DNA from: DASUPK01 sp963821705
Lineage (GTDB): Bacteria > Actinomycetota > Thermoleophilia > Solirubrobacterales > 70-9
Length of the DNA stretch: 64,000 nucleotides
Assembly (NCBI GenBank): GCA_963821705.1
Contig: CAWGEV010000007.1
Span: 62,001-126,000 of the forward strand
Reading direction: 5' to 3'
This document shows positions 54,154 to 61,955 of the stretch, piece by piece; the stretch's first letter is position 1, and each line of letters opens with the position of its first letter. The notes under the pieces were generated by a model, which was not told the DNA's origin, did not search any database, and saw only the letters and a program-made list of their open reading frames with translations. The position numbers were made by a program, and so were the translations under genes.

Positions 54154-54807
54154 TCAGGGCCTCTCCATCACGTCGGGCATTACCTTGCGCCACTCCTCCA
54201 GGTCGGTGCTCCCGAGCATCTTCTCCAGCTCCGCGGGGTCGCGCCTGTCCCATCCGTGGAAGGACGAGAGCTCACGCGCGTCCCACTTCTCGCGGAGCCC
54301 CGGTGTGCTCAGGTCCCAGTCCGGGCGGACCTCGCTCATCACCTCACGCAGGTCGTCCCAGAGGTCGTACACCGAGGGGCGGCCCCAGAACCAGTAGCCG
54401 TTGTAGATCTTGTGGACCACGAGCCCCGGCCTCAGCACGATGGTGTGGGGGATCATCGGGTCGTTCATGGGGTCCGTGTACTCCTGTATGTCGAGGTCCT
54501 TCTGCACGATCCGCTCGGGGTCCGAGAGGAAGGGCCACTGGGCGCCGACGGAGTTGCGGAACTCCTGGAGCTGGTGGTGCGGGTCGGTCGCGATGGTGGC
54601 GATCTGGGTGTACGCGACATTGATCTTCGGATAGAACGCGGCCAGGTCGAGGTGCTGATGGTGCTCCTTCGGGCAGTAGTGGCCGCGGGCGAGCGTCAGG
54701 ATCAGCGGATCATCGCCCTGGATCTCGCTGAGCTTCCGAGGCGTCTTCTCGTGATCGGGCAGCTCGTAGTCCGGGAACGTGGCGCCGGGCTTGATGTCGG
54801 GACGCAA
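54154..54807 (-). CDS. Thioredoxin-fold peroxiredoxin-like protein (AhpC/TSA)
   Basis: 217 aa. ATFPDYELPDHEKTPRKLSE, DPLILTLARGHYCPKEHHQH with a single candidate peroxidatic Cys45, VAYTQIATIATDPHHQLQEF and WPFLSDPERIVQKDLDIQEY are the thioredoxin-like core. No resolving Cys is visible, so it would be a one-Cys type. The C-terminal extension (DLWDDLREVMSEVRPDWDLS) is longer than normal. It reduces peroxides if the Cys is active. It lies 13 nt downstream of the SRPBCC gene. Confidence 0.8.
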   Translation of the reverse strand: MRPDIKPGATFPDYELPDHEKTPRKLSEIQGDDPLILTLARGHYCPKEHHQHLDLAAFYPKINVAYTQIATIATDPHHQLQEFRNSVGAQWPFLSDPERIVQKDLDIQEYTDPMNDPMIPHTIVLRPGLVVHKIYNGYWFWGRPSVYDLWDDLREVMSEVRPDWDLSTPGLREKWDARELSSFHGWDRRDPAELEKMLGSTDLEEWRKVMPDVMERP

Positions 54808-54820
54808 GGGTCGGCTCCTT

Positions 54821-55276
54821 TCAGGTTGTGGTGGCCTGGTGTCGGGCCTCGATGGCCTTCACGGTGTCTTCCAGCGCCTTTCTGAGGCGCCCCTTGCCGA
54901 CGGTCCCGACCACGATCCCGAGCAGCCGTCCCTTGAGGTTCTTGCCCTCGCGTACCACCACCACGTCGAGGTCGGTCGTCCCGTCGGCTTGCCGCGTGAA
55001 CGTGTACGTATGGCCCGAGTCGCCTCCCCACACGTTGGAGTCGGTGGTCTTCATGACGACGCGGTTGGGATCGGACCAGTCGTAGTGCAGGCGCTCCCAG
55101 ACGCCGCTCGAGCCCTCTGTGACGTCTGCCCAATCAGGGCCCTTGTCATGGACCTCGAGGTCGTCGTCGGAGCTGTTCTCGAAGAGCTTCGACCGCCCGG
55201 GCCCGAAGTCGGTGAGCGCGGCGACGAACTGCTCAGGCGTCGCGGTAGTGATCAGGTTGAAGTGGAGGGTGGACAT
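54821..55276 (-). CDS. SRPBCC (START-like) family protein
   Basis: 151 aa from ATG 55276. MSTLHFNLITTATPEQFVAA, LTDFGPGRSKLFENSSDDDL, VTEGSSGVWERLHYDWSDPN and HTYTFTRQADGTTDLDVVVV fit the helix-grip fold; a final amphipathic helix (RLRKALEDTVKAIEARHQAT) closes the pocket. Binds a hydrophobic ligand in relatives. Likely same transcript as the peroxiredoxin-like gene. Confidence 0.8.
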   Translation of the reverse strand: MSTLHFNLITTATPEQFVAALTDFGPGRSKLFENSSDDDLEVHDKGPDWADVTEGSSGVWERLHYDWSDPNRVVMKTTDSNVWGGDSGHTYTFTRQADGTTDLDVVVVREGKNLKGRLLGIVVGTVGKGRLRKALEDTVKAIEARHQATTT

Positions 55277-55312
55277 GTGTGCTCCTTCCCTTGGGTCCTG
55301 CCACATCCGCGT

Positions 55313-55528
55313 TCATGACGCGGAGACGAACTGCTGCCCGCCGTCGATGTCATAGGTCGCGCCGGTCAGCGCCGGCACAGTGTTGGTGATCGCCGAGCCG
55401 GTCGTGATGTTGACCGCCGGACGACGGGCGCACCGTCCCGCCTCCTCGAGGTCCATCTCCTCCAAGGGCCCGTAGTACGGGCCACCGGCCGGGACCATCA
55501 CGACGACGGTCTGCCCGTCCAGCTCCAT
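55313..55528 (-). pseudogene. Short-chain dehydrogenase remnant with internal deletions
   Basis: 71 codons: MELDGQTVVVMVPAGGPYYG, PLEEMDLEEA, then ITNTVPALTGATYDIDGGQQ FVSAS split from it. The first block matches an SDR start plus a mid-domain loop, and TGATYDIDGGQQFV is the SDR C-terminus, but the cofactor-binding and Tyr-x3-Lys regions (about 150 aa) are missing. Its ATG overlaps the stop of the disulfide oxidoreductase, so it may still be translated as a stub. Confidence 0.65.
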
Positions 55529-56898
55529 CAGCTCGCCATCGGCGGCCCCGCGCCGACCGGCTTGGAGGCCGCGGCGATATGGGCGCGGAGCTCCTTGAGG
55601 GCCTCGACGTAGATCTCCGAGAACGTCGGGAAGGGCTGGATCGTGTCGCTCAGGACGTCGAGCGGGACGTGCGCCCGGATCGCCAGAGTGGCCTGCTGCA
55701 GCCACTCGCCCGCCTCCGGGCCGAGCGCGTACGCGCCGGTGAGCCGTTCGCCGTCGCTGAGCAGCGTCAGGAAGCCCTTGCTTTCGGCGTACGCGCGCGT
55801 GTAGGTGGCGGTCTTCGGCACCTCCTTCACCGGGACCGCCGCCATGAAACGGCCGGCATCCGACCCCACCGCCGCCGCCTGCGGATCCGTGTAGGTCACT
55901 CGCGGGACGGCGTCGTAGTTGGCTCTCCGCGGCTCCCCGAGGATGTTCGCGGCGACCACGTCGCCCTGGTACTTGCCGACGTGGGTCAGGGGCCAGATCC
56001 CGACGACGTCGCCGATCGCCCAGAGCCGCTCGGCCGCCCGCAGGTGCGCGTCGACCGGGATTCCGCGATGGTCCGGCTCGACGCCGACGCTATCCAGCCC
56101 GATGCCGTTCACCCTCGGGCGGCGGCCGGTGGCTACGAGCACCCGGTCGCCGCGCAGCTCCTGGCCGTCGTCGAGCTCGAGGACGTAGTCGTCGCCGTCC
56201 CGGCGCGCGGCGTTCACGTTGGCACCCATGAACAGCTCGATGCCCTCCTCCTCCAGGACCTCACCGAGCGCCTCGCCCAGCGGCGCGGGCTCCCGGCCGA
56301 GCAGGTGCTCGGCCATGTCGATGATCACCACCTCGCCGCCGAGGCGGCGAATGGCCTGCGCCATCTCCACACCGACCGGCCCGCCGCCCAGGATGAGCAG
56401 CCGTCGCGGAACCGCCTTCATGCCCGTGACCTCGCGGTTGGTCCAGATGCCGACGAGCTCGCGAAGGCCGGGCACAGGCGGCACGATCGGGTCGGCGCCG
56501 CAGGCGAGGACGACGCTCTCAGCCGTATGACGGACGCCGTCGACCTCGACGACACCCGTGCCGGCGAGCCGGCCGGTGCCGCGCAGCAGGTCGATCCCGT
56601 TATCGGTCAGCCACTTCTCCTGCCCTGCATCGGAGTAGTCCGAGACCATGAAGTCGCGCCAGGCAAGTGCCGCGTCGACGTCGACCTCGGCGTGTCCGGC
56701 CGCCTCGTTCGCCGCATGTGCCGCCTCGCCGGGGCGCAGCAGCGTCTTCGAGGGGATGCACGCGTAGTACGAGCACTCGCCGCCCACGAGCTCGCGCTCG
56801 ACGAGGGCGACCCGCAGGCCGCCCTCCGCGAGTGCGCCGGCGCAGTGCTCGCCGGGCGAGCCACCGCCGATCACGATGACGTCATAGTCGTTGCTCAA
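55528..56898 (-). CDS. Pyridine nucleotide-disulfide oxidoreductase (dihydrolipoamide dehydrogenase/MerA-like)
   Basis: 456 aa from TTG 56898, which overlaps the upstream TGA. MSNDYDVIVIGGGSPGEHCA (FAD), VGGECSYYACIPSKTLLRPG with redox Cys42 and Cys47, RRLLILGGGPVGVEMAQAIR (NAD(P)) and RLWAIGDVVGIWPLTHVGKY (FAD). The dimer-interface domain lacks the HxHPT His-Glu base of true Lpd (here PFPTFSEIY), so it probably reduces another disulfide, quinone or metal. First enzyme of a small operon with the 56.9-kb ORF. Confidence 0.85.
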   Translation of the reverse strand: MSNDYDVIVIGGGSPGEHCAGALAEGGLRVALVERELVGGECSYYACIPSKTLLRPGEAAHAANEAAGHAEVDVDAALAWRDFMVSDYSDAGQEKWLTDNGIDLLRGTGRLAGTGVVEVDGVRHTAESVVLACGADPIVPPVPGLRELVGIWTNREVTGMKAVPRRLLILGGGPVGVEMAQAIRRLGGEVVIIDMAEHLLGREPAPLGEALGEVLEEEGIELFMGANVNAARRDGDDYVLELDDGQELRGDRVLVATGRRPRVNGIGLDSVGVEPDHRGIPVDAHLRAAERLWAIGDVVGIWPLTHVGKYQGDVVAANILGEPRRANYDAVPRVTYTDPQAAAVGSDAGRFMAAVPVKEVPKTATYTRAYAESKGFLTLLSDGERLTGAYALGPEAGEWLQQATLAIRAHVPLDVLSDTIQPFPTFSEIYVEALKELRAHIAAASKPVGAGPPMAS

Positions 56899-57101
56899 GC
56901 GCCCGCCCCCTCTCCGGCCAGCTGCTTGTCCATATAGGCCCGGGCGTCGGCGTCCGCCTCCTCCGGGGTACGCCCCTCCTGACGGGCGACGATGTAGGCG
57001 GCGTAGAAGCCGGACCAATGGTGCTTCGGTGCAGTGGCCTCGTAGGGACCGTGGTGCTCCTCGGCCTCCTTCAGGAGGTCGGCAAGGGTCTCAACGTCCA
57101 T
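56895..57101 (-). CDS. Small soluble hypothetical protein
   Basis: 68 aa from ATG 57101 with AAGGGAG upstream (a GTG two codons earlier is possible). MDVETLADLLKEAEEHHGPY, EATAPKHHWSGFYAAYIVAR, QEGRTPEEADADARAYMDKQ: a short helical protein with a conserved-looking HHWSGFYAAYI core, often seen beside VOC proteins. Coupled to the oxidoreductase by a 4-nt overlap; function unknown. Confidence 0.7.
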   Translation of the reverse strand: MDVETLADLLKEAEEHHGPYEATAPKHHWSGFYAAYIVARQEGRTPEEADADARAYMDKQLAGEGAGA

Positions 57102-57125
57102 TCTCACTCCCTTCGGTTGTGAGGA

Positions 57126-57611
57126 TCAGCGTCCGGGAAGGCGCTCCGTGATCTCCTGGAGCACCCAGGTGTTGCCGTCGGGATCCTCGAACGACGCACG
57201 CGAGAAGTAGCTGCGCCCCTCCGGGTCGGGCCCGCTCACGAGCTCGCCGTTCTCGTCACGATGATTCACCTCGCTCACGTCCGCGCCTCCCTCGATCAGC
57301 TTCGCTCGAGCCTCCTCGATGTCGGAGACGACCAGGAAGATCCCCTGTGCGGAGCCGGGCTCCGCCGACGTAACTCCGATGCCGAACTGGATCGAACAGG
57401 GCGAACCGGGAGGCGTCAGCTGGACGGCTCGCAGGCCCGGGCCGGGCTCGAAGTCGATGTCCAGCTTCCAGCCCAAGCCCTCATAGAAGGCCTTCGCTTG
57501 ATCGACGTCGGCGACGGGCAGGGTCACAACCTCGAGCCACATCTCCCCGGGCTTGACCGTCGGACTTGGGCTTGCCGTCGCACTCTGACCAGTTGCGTCA
57601 GTGCCACTCAT
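57126..57611 (-). CDS. VOC-family (glyoxalase/bleomycin-resistance-like) protein
   Basis: 161 aa. MWLEVVTLPVADVDQAKAFY, EGLGWKLDIDFEPGPGLRAV, SIQFGIGVTSAEPGSAQGIF, LVVSDIEEARAKLIEGGADV and YFSRASFEDPDGNTWVLQEI show the paired beta-alpha-beta-beta-beta modules with a metal-site Glu in the last strand. Lyase or dioxygenase relatives act on small carbonyl compounds; substrate unknown. It begins the three-gene minus-strand set with the 68-aa ORF and the oxidoreductase. Confidence 0.88.
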   Translation of the reverse strand: MSGTDATGQSATASPSPTVKPGEMWLEVVTLPVADVDQAKAFYEGLGWKLDIDFEPGPGLRAVQLTPPGSPCSIQFGIGVTSAEPGSAQGIFLVVSDIEEARAKLIEGGADVSEVNHRDENGELVSGPDPEGRSYFSRASFEDPDGNTWVLQEITERLPGR

Positions 57612-57787
57612 CTTGACCTCCGCAGATAGACAGCTGATCCACGGCCGCCCGCGCGGTGGTCAGCGGGCGTCCCCTTTCGTTGTTGCATCCGGTGGACCGG
57701 CAGCCGACCGGGATGGCGGGTCAGGATCGGCTCGTCAGCGAGTTCGGCAACCGTTCCGCGGTCACCCTATACCGCTTTTCGACCAGG

Positions 57788-58123
57788 TCAAGGGGAATTG
57801 GGCGACGTCCCGGGCGGCTCGTCGAGCGCCTCGTCGAAGGAGTCCTTCGCCCTCTTGGCGCCCTTCCCGTTGACCCGCGGGTCCGAGCGGTCGAACTTCG
57901 CCTTCTGGCGGTCGACGTCCGCCAGAGCGTTCACCTCGTCGCCCTCCTGCAGCCTGACGACGTGGTTCATCAGCTTGGGCTGCTTGAGCGTGGCCCGGAA
58001 CGCTGCCCCGGCCTGCGGGGTGATGTCCGCCACGTACTCGTAGACGCCGGCGGTCTCCGTGGACTCCTTGAACTTCTTGGCGACGATCTTGGCCGTCGCG
58101 GGTTGCCAGTCGCGGCCGAACAT
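57788..58123 (-). CDS. Hypothetical protein downstream of WS/DGAT
   Basis: 111 aa. DWQPATAKIVAKKFKESTET, VYEYVADITPQAGAAFRATL, KQPKLMNHVVRLQEGDEVNA, LADVDRQKAKFDRSDPRVNG. A single small beta-rich domain, probably OB- or SH3-like, with an acidic tail. It begins directly after the acyltransferase stop (58124), so it belongs to that operon. No function recognised. Confidence 0.68.
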   Translation of the reverse strand: MFGRDWQPATAKIVAKKFKESTETAGVYEYVADITPQAGAAFRATLKQPKLMNHVVRLQEGDEVNALADVDRQKAKFDRSDPRVNGKGAKRAKDSFDEALDEPPGTSPNSP

Positions 58124-59497
58124 CTACGCGGGCGCCATCTCGGTGTCGGTCGTCAGCCCTTCGATGGCCTCCTCGATTCCCGCCGTGAGGATGTCGACGT
58201 CGCCGGCGAAGTCCCGGTCCCCGGTGACCCCGAAGTAGAGCTGGCCGTCGTAGGAGAAGATCGCGACGACGATCCGGATGGTCCCGACGATCGGGACGTA
58301 CGGATATGACGCGATCAGCCTCCGGTCGAGGGTGTAAAGCGGCGTCTGCGGGCCGGGGACGTTGGTCGTCGCCGTGTCCATGTTGAGCCGCGCCGAGCGC
58401 GTGGCGAGGCGGCTGCCAAGGGCGAGCAGCATCGGCGGCGCGAAGCCGGAGAGCTGCGAGAGCGCATCGCCGGCGACCGCCTGCTTCGAGGACTTGATCC
58501 CGTCCATCTGCTGCCTGATCTCCGCGAGCCGCTCGGCGGGGTCGTCGATGCCGACCGGCAGGCGGGCGAAGACGGCCGAGACCCGGTTGTTGTAGACGCC
58601 GCTCTCCCCCGGCTTCCTCACCGACACCGGGACCATCGTCCGGATCGCCGTCTCGGGCGCGACCGGCTCCGCGCGGCTCTCGAGCAGCTTGCGGTATCCG
58701 TTGGTGATCAGGGTCAGCACCACGTCATTGACGGTCCCCCCGAGCCCGGAGCGGACCTCCTTCACCGAGGCGAGCGGCACCCTCGCCCAGCTCCAGACCC
58801 GGTGAGGGCCGATCGGTCCGGTCAGGGAGCTCGTCGCCGGGCGCATCGCCGGGGCGGCGGCCGCGAGGGCGCGCGCCGCACCCTCCACGGTCCGGAGCAC
58901 CTCGCTCGGCGCGCGCAGCGCGAAGCGGACCTGCGCGGCCGGGTCCCGCACCCGGTGCCGGGCGCTGTAGACGATCAGGTCGAGCCCGGAGGGCTCCGGC
59001 TCGGGCTGCCAGGGCTCGCCGTTCGCCGACCCCGGACTCTCCCCGAACATCAGGGACATCATGTCCGTGGCCGCGACCCCGTCGACCATGCAGTGATGGA
59101 CCTTCGAGAGCAGCGCCCAGCGGTCGTCGTCGAGTCCCTCGACCATCCAGATCTCCCAGAGCGGCTTCGAGCGATCGAGGTGCTGGGAGAAGACCCGGGC
59201 GGCCGTGTTGCGCAGCTGCTCCTCGCTGCCCGGAGAGGGCACCGCCGTGTGTCGCAGGTGGTAGCCGATGTTGAAATGCGGGTCGTCGACCCACACCGGC
59301 TCACCCAGGCCGAGGGGGACGAAGCGGACCTTCTGGCGGTAGCGCGGGGTCAGGTGCAGCTTCCCCTCGACCATCGCGCGCAGGTCGTCGAAGGCGGGCG
59401 GCGGTCCCTCGAAGATGCTGACGCCGCCGATGTGCATCGGCGTCACGTCGTTCTCGACGTGGAGGAACATCGCGTCCTGGGCGCTCATCGCCTGCAT
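58124..59497 (-). CDS. Wax ester synthase / diacylglycerol acyltransferase (WS/DGAT)
   Basis: 457 aa. Opens MSAQDAMFLHVENDVTPMHI, then the acyltransferase motif HHCMVDG (134-140), GTVNDVVLTLITNGYRKLLE and NVPGPQTPLYTLDRRL, all family signatures. Catalyses transfer of acyl groups from acyl-CoA to alcohols or diacylglycerol at the membrane or lipid-droplet surface, for storage lipid. The ATG at 59497 overlaps the stop of the upstream alpha/beta hydrolase; a GTG one codon earlier is possible. Confidence 0.92.
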   Translation of the reverse strand: MQAMSAQDAMFLHVENDVTPMHIGGVSIFEGPPPAFDDLRAMVEGKLHLTPRYRQKVRFVPLGLGEPVWVDDPHFNIGYHLRHTAVPSPGSEEQLRNTAARVFSQHLDRSKPLWEIWMVEGLDDDRWALLSKVHHCMVDGVAATDMMSLMFGESPGSANGEPWQPEPEPSGLDLIVYSARHRVRDPAAQVRFALRAPSEVLRTVEGAARALAAAAPAMRPATSSLTGPIGPHRVWSWARVPLASVKEVRSGLGGTVNDVVLTLITNGYRKLLESRAEPVAPETAIRTMVPVSVRKPGESGVYNNRVSAVFARLPVGIDDPAERLAEIRQQMDGIKSSKQAVAGDALSQLSGFAPPMLLALGSRLATRSARLNMDTATTNVPGPQTPLYTLDRRLIASYPYVPIVGTIRIVVAIFSYDGQLYFGVTGDRDFAGDVDILTAGIEEAIEGLTTDTEMAPA

Positions 59498-60219
59498 CAC
59501 GCCGCCTCCGCCCGCTCGAGGAACCCCTCGAGCTCTCGGTAGACGCCCGAGTTCACCGCCATCCCGCAATGGCTGCCCTCCACCTCGACGCAATCGGCGT
59601 GGGGGTCGAGGCAGGCCCGCCAGTCGACGATGCCGTCGCTCCGGGAGTGGACGGCGAGCGTGGGCATGTCGGGCGGCAGCGGGGCGACGAGCAGCTCGTT
59701 GAACTCCGCGCAGCAGTCGCCCTCCGCGCACTCGGTGGAGAAGACCTGCGTCACCCCGAAGTCCCCGAGCCGGGCCACCGAGCGGACGGTGCGCATCACC
59801 GGGGTGCTGACGGCCAGCGGATCGAGCACCGGGGAGCCGAGCGTGACGACGGCCGCCACAGCCTCCGGGTTGCGCGCGGCCAGGGCTCGGGCCAGGGTGC
59901 CGCCGCGGCTCTGGCCGATGACGATCGCCGGGCTGTCGAAACCGCCGAGCCTCTCCTCGAGCCGATCGAGCTCCCGGCCGGCGCAGCCGACGTTCATCAG
60001 GATTCCGCTCCCGCTGACGCGGTGACCGCGGCGGCGCAGCCAGCCCGCCAGGACAGTGAGCGAAGCGTCGCCGGCCATGAAGCCCGGGATCAGGAGGACC
60101 GGGAGCCGGTCGCTCCTCCTCCGCACGCGGTAGAAGCGGCCGTCGGCGAGCAGCCTGGCGAGCTCCAGCCCGTAGCGAAGCTCGCCACGGACCGGGGCGC
60201 TCACGGGCTCACGCTGCAT
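59497..60219 (-). CDS. Alpha/beta hydrolase (lipase-like)
   Basis: 240 aa. LPVLLIPGFMAGDASLTVLA (oxyanion region), AIVIGQSRGGTLARALAARN with nucleophile Ser104 in G-Q-S-R-G, a late Asp (HSRSDGIVDWRAC) and a terminal GSHCGM His complete a catalytic triad. Coupled to WS/DGAT by stop-start overlap, so lipid or ester hydrolysis is probable. Cys-rich middle (ECAEGDCCAEFN) may hold disulfides, though no signal peptide is seen. Confidence 0.88.
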   Translation of the reverse strand: MQREPVSAPVRGELRYGLELARLLADGRFYRVRRRSDRLPVLLIPGFMAGDASLTVLAGWLRRRGHRVSGSGILMNVGCAGRELDRLEERLGGFDSPAIVIGQSRGGTLARALAARNPEAVAAVVTLGSPVLDPLAVSTPVMRTVRSVARLGDFGVTQVFSTECAEGDCCAEFNELLVAPLPPDMPTLAVHSRSDGIVDWRACLDPHADCVEVEGSHCGMAVNSGVYRELEGFLERAEAA

Positions 60220-60286
60220 CGTTCACCCTCGCCATCGGCAGGGCCAATCCTACGGCCCCCGCTGGCGGCGGGGCCAGTCCTCCCGC

Positions 60287-60661
60287 TCAGTGGCCGTTCT
60301 TCGCCTGCCAGAAGGCGACCTCGCCGGCCGTCGGGGTCGAGACGACGCTGCGCCAGCCCTCGGGGCCTTCGCGCGGCGCGAGGAGCACGGCACCGCCCAG
60401 CCACTCCGCCCGATCCGTGGCCCCGACCACGTCCGTCACCTCGACATAGGGCAGCCAGAGCGGGTGCTCGCCCGCGGCCTCGCATTCGACCACCCCGCCC
60501 CCCAGTCGCTCCCCCATCTCCATCGACAGGTACGACCCGGTGCCCGCGTGAATGCGCTCGGGGCGCCAGCCGAGGAGCTGCCTGTAGAACGAGACCGCCC
60601 CCTTCAGGTCGCCCGTGTGGAGCTCCAGATGGATCACCGAGTTGGAGGGAGGTGGGCTCAT
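60287..60661 (-). CDS. VOC-family protein under ECF-type promoter
   Basis: 124 aa from ATG 60661. SNSVIHLELHTGDLKGAVSF, YRQLLGWRPERIHAGTGSYL, HPLWLPYVEVTDVVGATDRA, and EGWRSVVSTPTAGEVAFWQA are the VOC core with His and Glu ligands. A GTG at 60670 falls inside the inferred -10 block, so the true start is 60661 and the message would be nearly leaderless. It is divergent from the ECF sigma gene and shares its promoter type, suggesting detoxification under that regulon. Confidence 0.85.
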   Translation of the reverse strand: MSPPPSNSVIHLELHTGDLKGAVSFYRQLLGWRPERIHAGTGSYLSMEMGERLGGGVVECEAAGEHPLWLPYVEVTDVVGATDRAEWLGGAVLLAPREGPEGWRSVVSTPTAGEVAFWQAKNGH

Positions 60662-60669
60662 CCCTGCCA

Positions 60670-60699
60670 CTTAGACCGGGCGCGCCCTGGAAATTCATC
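60670..60699 (-). promoter_or_regulatory. ECF-type promoter of the VOC gene
   Basis: Minus strand: GATGAATTTC, 11 nt, CGGTCTAAG. Block spacing equals that of the two other copies at 60708 and 61881. Confidence 0.75.
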
Positions 60700-60707
60700 G
60701 GTGCAGC

Positions 60708-60737
60708 GATGACTTCCGGGGCCGGCCTCGGTCTACT
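60708..60737 (+). promoter_or_regulatory. ECF-type promoter of the sigma factor gene (autoregulation)
   Basis: GATGACTTCC, 11 nt, CGGTCTACT, ending 15 nt before the sigma factor ATG. Same blocks and spacing as the VOC and MFS promoters. Confidence 0.75.
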
Positions 60738-60751
60738 CTCCAGAGAACCCG

Positions 60752-61867
60752 ATGGGCCCGACCCCGACAGAGTCGACCGTCGAGCAACGGGAGTTGCTGG
60801 AGACCGCGCGAGCCGGCAGCGAGCACGCCTACGCGCGGCTCATCGAGCCGCACCGCTCGGAGCTGCAGGCCCACTGCTACCGGATGCTCGGCTCGGTGCA
60901 GGACGCCGAGGATGCGCTCCAGGAAGCGCTGGTCCGGGCCTGGAAGTCCCTCGAAAAGTTCGAGGGACGGAGCTCGCTGCGCTCCTGGCTCTACCGGATC
61001 GCGACGAACACGTCGCTCGACGCAATCGGCCGCCGGCCGAAGCGGATCCTGCCGATCGACTACGGCCCCGCCGCCGATCCCCACGGCGGCGTCGGGGAGC
61101 CGCTGGTCGAGTCGGTCTGGATCGAGCCCTTCCCGGACGAGACGCTCGGGATCGAGGACGGCTACGCCTCGCCCGACGCCCGCTACGAGCAGCGCGAGTC
61201 GGTCGAGCTCGCGTTCGTCGCCGCCCTCCAGCTGCTGCCGGCCAATCAGCGCGCGGTCCTGATCCTCCGCGAGGTGCTCGGGTTCTCGGCCCAGGAGGCG
61301 GCCGAGACGCTGGACACGAGTGTCGCATCGGTCAACAGCGCGCTCCAGCGGGCGCGGGCCACCGTCGAGAAGCGCCTGCCCGAGCAGAGTCAGCAGGAGA
61401 CGCTGCGGCGGCTCGGGGACGAGAAGCTTCGGGAGCTGGTCGAGCAGTACGCGGACGCCTGGGAGCGCAATGACGTCGACACGGTCGTCGCGATGCTCGC
61501 CGAGGACGCGTCGTTCACGATGCCCCCGATGGCCCGCTGGTTCCACGGGCGCGACGGGATCCGCGGATTCCTCGAGATGTGGTCGATGCTCCCGGACTGG
61601 GGGTGGCGCTCCATTCCGACCACCGCCAACGGGCAGGCGGCGCTCGCCTTCTACAGCTGGGACGAGGAGCAGCAGGCGCGCGTCCCCTTCGCGGTCAACG
61701 TCCTCACCTTCGAGGGCGAGCGGATCAAGGAGGTCGACGCGTTCATCGTCCGTGCGTCGCAGGACCCGGACCCCGACGTCCAGGCACGCACGCCGGAGCA
61801 ACCGGCCAACTATGCGAAGCTGGAGAAGGCGTACGCGCGGTTCGGATTGCCGGCGCAGCTGGACTGA
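60752..61867 (+). CDS. ECF sigma factor with C-terminal SnoaL domain (SigG/SigJ-like)
   Basis: 371 aa. Region 2: YARLIEPHRSELQAHCYRML, GSVQDAEDALQEALVRAWKS and SSLRSWLYRIATNTSLDAIG. Region 4: LPANQRAVLILREVLGFSAQ, EAAETLDTSVASVNSALQRA. From about 225 a SnoaL-like domain follows (YADAWERNDVDTVVAMLAED, WFHGRDGIRGFLEMW). In such ECF groups the C-terminal domain replaces a separate anti-sigma factor. A matching promoter lies upstream of this gene, the divergent VOC gene and the MFS gene, so it probably directs all three. Confidence 0.9.
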   Translation: MGPTPTESTVEQRELLETARAGSEHAYARLIEPHRSELQAHCYRMLGSVQDAEDALQEALVRAWKSLEKFEGRSSLRSWLYRIATNTSLDAIGRRPKRILPIDYGPAADPHGGVGEPLVESVWIEPFPDETLGIEDGYASPDARYEQRESVELAFVAALQLLPANQRAVLILREVLGFSAQEAAETLDTSVASVNSALQRARATVEKRLPEQSQQETLRRLGDEKLRELVEQYADAWERNDVDTVVAMLAEDASFTMPPMARWFHGRDGIRGFLEMWSMLPDWGWRSIPTTANGQAALAFYSWDEEQQARVPFAVNVLTFEGERIKEVDAFIVRASQDPDPDVQARTPEQPANYAKLEKAYARFGLPAQLD

Positions 61868-61880
61868 CTCTCGCAGAACC

Positions 61881-61910
61881 GATGAGTTTCGAGGGCGGCT
61901 TCGGTCGTAA
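61881..61910 (+). promoter_or_regulatory. ECF-type promoter of the MFS exporter
   Basis: GATGAGTTTC, 11 nt, CGGTCGTAA; third copy of the motif at identical spacing, about 46 nt upstream of the MFS ATG. Confidence 0.72.
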
Positions 61911-61923
61911 CTGGAAACGACCG
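61902..61923 (+). promoter_or_regulatory. Inverted repeat overlapping the MFS promoter -10 block
   Basis: CGGTCGT, 8 nt, ACGACCG: an operator-like palindrome covering the -10 block and probable start site, suited to a TetR-type repressor. No repressor gene is adjacent. Confidence 0.45.
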
Positions 61924-61955
61924 AGTCACTGATCGGCAGAGGAGGCCACGACCGG

